Source: Microbacterium foliorum (GTDB taxonomy: Bacteria > Actinomycetota > Actinomycetes > Actinomycetales > Microbacteriaceae). From it: a stretch of 64,000 nucleotides of DNA. The stretch is taken from contig NZ_CP031425.1 of NCBI RefSeq assembly GCF_003367705.1, positions 62,001 to 126,000 of the forward strand. Direction: 5' to 3'. Below the pieces are notes generated by a model. The model was not told the DNA's origin. It was given only the letters and a program-made list of their open reading frames with translations, and made no database searches. Numbering within the stretch: position 1 is the stretch's first letter; the number at the start of each line of letters is the position of its first letter. Of the stretch, positions 63,497-64,000 are shown in pieces. Position numbers and translations under genes: made by a program.

Positions 63497-64000
63497 ACTG
63501 GGTCACCGACAACCTCGGTCTCATCTTCGAGCTGACTCTGGTGCATCTCCGGCAGAGCATCATCCCCATCGTGCTCGGCTTCGTGCTGTCGCTGCCTCTC
63601 GGGTGGGTCGCCTGGCGGTTCCGACTCGTGCGCGGACCCATCATCGTCCTGACCGGTCTGCTGTACACGATCCCCTCGCTCGCGCTGCTGATCCTGCTGC
63701 CGGCCGCCCTCGGCTACTCGGCCATCAGTGAGTCGAACCTCGTGATCGCCCTGACGATCTATGCGATCGCGATTCTCGTGCGGGCGGTGTCCGACGGCCT
63801 CGACTCGGTCGACGACGGAGTGCGACAGGCGGCGACCGCCACCGGATTCGCCGCCTTCCGCCGCTTCTGGGCGGTGGAGTTCCCCCTCGCCGGACCGGTC
63901 ATCCTCGCCGGGCTCCGAGTCACCGCGGTGAGCACGATCTCGCTCGCCACGGTCGGCATCCTGATCGGCGTCACGAACCTCGGTTATCTCTTCACCAACG
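63493..64000 (+). CDS. osmoprotectant ABC transporter permease, 3' end beyond the window
   Basis: 169 codons are visible from GTG 63493. They encode the ProW/OpuCB-like permease: LTLVHLRQSIIPIVLGFVLS, LLYTIPSLALLILL, the coupling motif region GVRQAATATGFAAFRRFWAVEFPLAGPVILAGLR and STISLATVGILIG. The gene runs off the right edge. A second permease and a binding protein are expected beyond it. Confidence 0.92.
   Translation, partial: MNWVTDNLGLIFELTLVHLRQSIIPIVLGFVLSLPLGWVAWRFRLVRGPIIVLTGLLYTIPSLALLILLPAALGYSAISESNLVIALTIYAIAILVRAVSDGLDSVDDGVRQAATATGFAAFRRFWAVEFPLAGPVILAGLRVTAVSTISLATVGILIGVTNLGYLFTN

Overview
The window is about 70 % G+C. Its gene content (NucS mismatch endonuclease, CspA, MrpABCDEFG antiporter, a MoxR/DUF58/VWA operon, many LacI/TetR regulators, frequent leaderless or ATGA/GTGA-coupled starts) suggests an actinobacterium of the family Microbacteriaceae, most probably a Microbacterium-like organism. 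This is inferred from composition and gene order only. No rRNA, tRNA, integrase, transposase or CRISPR array was seen.

Layout. 0-2.4 kb: TetR regulator with a palindromic operator and a divergent gene leaving the window, two small acidic proteins, an Arr-type rifampin ADP-ribosyltransferase, and a Pr6Pr membrane protein. 2.5-10.5 kb: a co-directional hexuronate/aldonate catabolic operon (uxuB, idonate dehydrogenase, MHS-type transporter, ManD, KDPG aldolase, KDG kinase). It is divergent from its probable LacI regulator, with an operator inside the promoter spacer. Together these genes turn fructuronate or idonate into mannonate, KDG, KDPG, then pyruvate and glyceraldehyde-3-phosphate. 10.7-14.4 kb: two-component system divergent from an FtsX-type ABC exporter. 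14.5-17.7 kb: shikimate-dehydrogenase-like protein, a structured intergenic region, cspA, a HAD phosphatase and nucS. 17.8-22.5 kb: a repeat-built coiled-coil protein, a YbjJ-like MFS divergent from a LacI regulator across a 16-bp palindrome, a polytopic membrane protein and rhaM. 22.7-29.2 kb: a complete mrp operon with mrpA and mrpB fused. 29.2-30.8 kb: an AbiEi/DUF559-like gene bracketed by inverted low-complexity DNA and 90-bp palindromic elements.

30.8-40.7 kb: hydrolase, MFS, a sigma factor with a membrane partner, a penicillin-acylase-family protein, and a TetR/degenerate ABC ATPase/YhgE operon. 40.8-45.3 kb: argG, and HxlR divergent from a DHA2 MFS followed by an NAD(P)H quinone-oxidoreductase-like flavoprotein. 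45.3-47.7 kb: an AT-richer accessory patch with coupled small-peptide ORFs, a ZIP-like transporter without the usual histidines and an Abi/HEPN gene. 47.7-54.3 kb: MoxR-DUF58-VWA-VWA-TPR operon. 54.4-64 kb: a second Pr6Pr protein, an EamA exporter, purA, a lactonase, an MFS exporter under a textbook SoxR-box promoter, a pyridine-nucleotide-disulfide oxidoreductase, DUF427, and the first two genes of an osmoprotectant ABC transporter cut by the window end.

The least explained structures are four copies of an 89-91 bp element with 17-bp terminal inverted repeats, the mirror-symmetric bracket around the 29.6-30.5 kb gene, the small-peptide cluster at 45.5-46.0 kb, and the hairpin-rich 520 bp before cspA.
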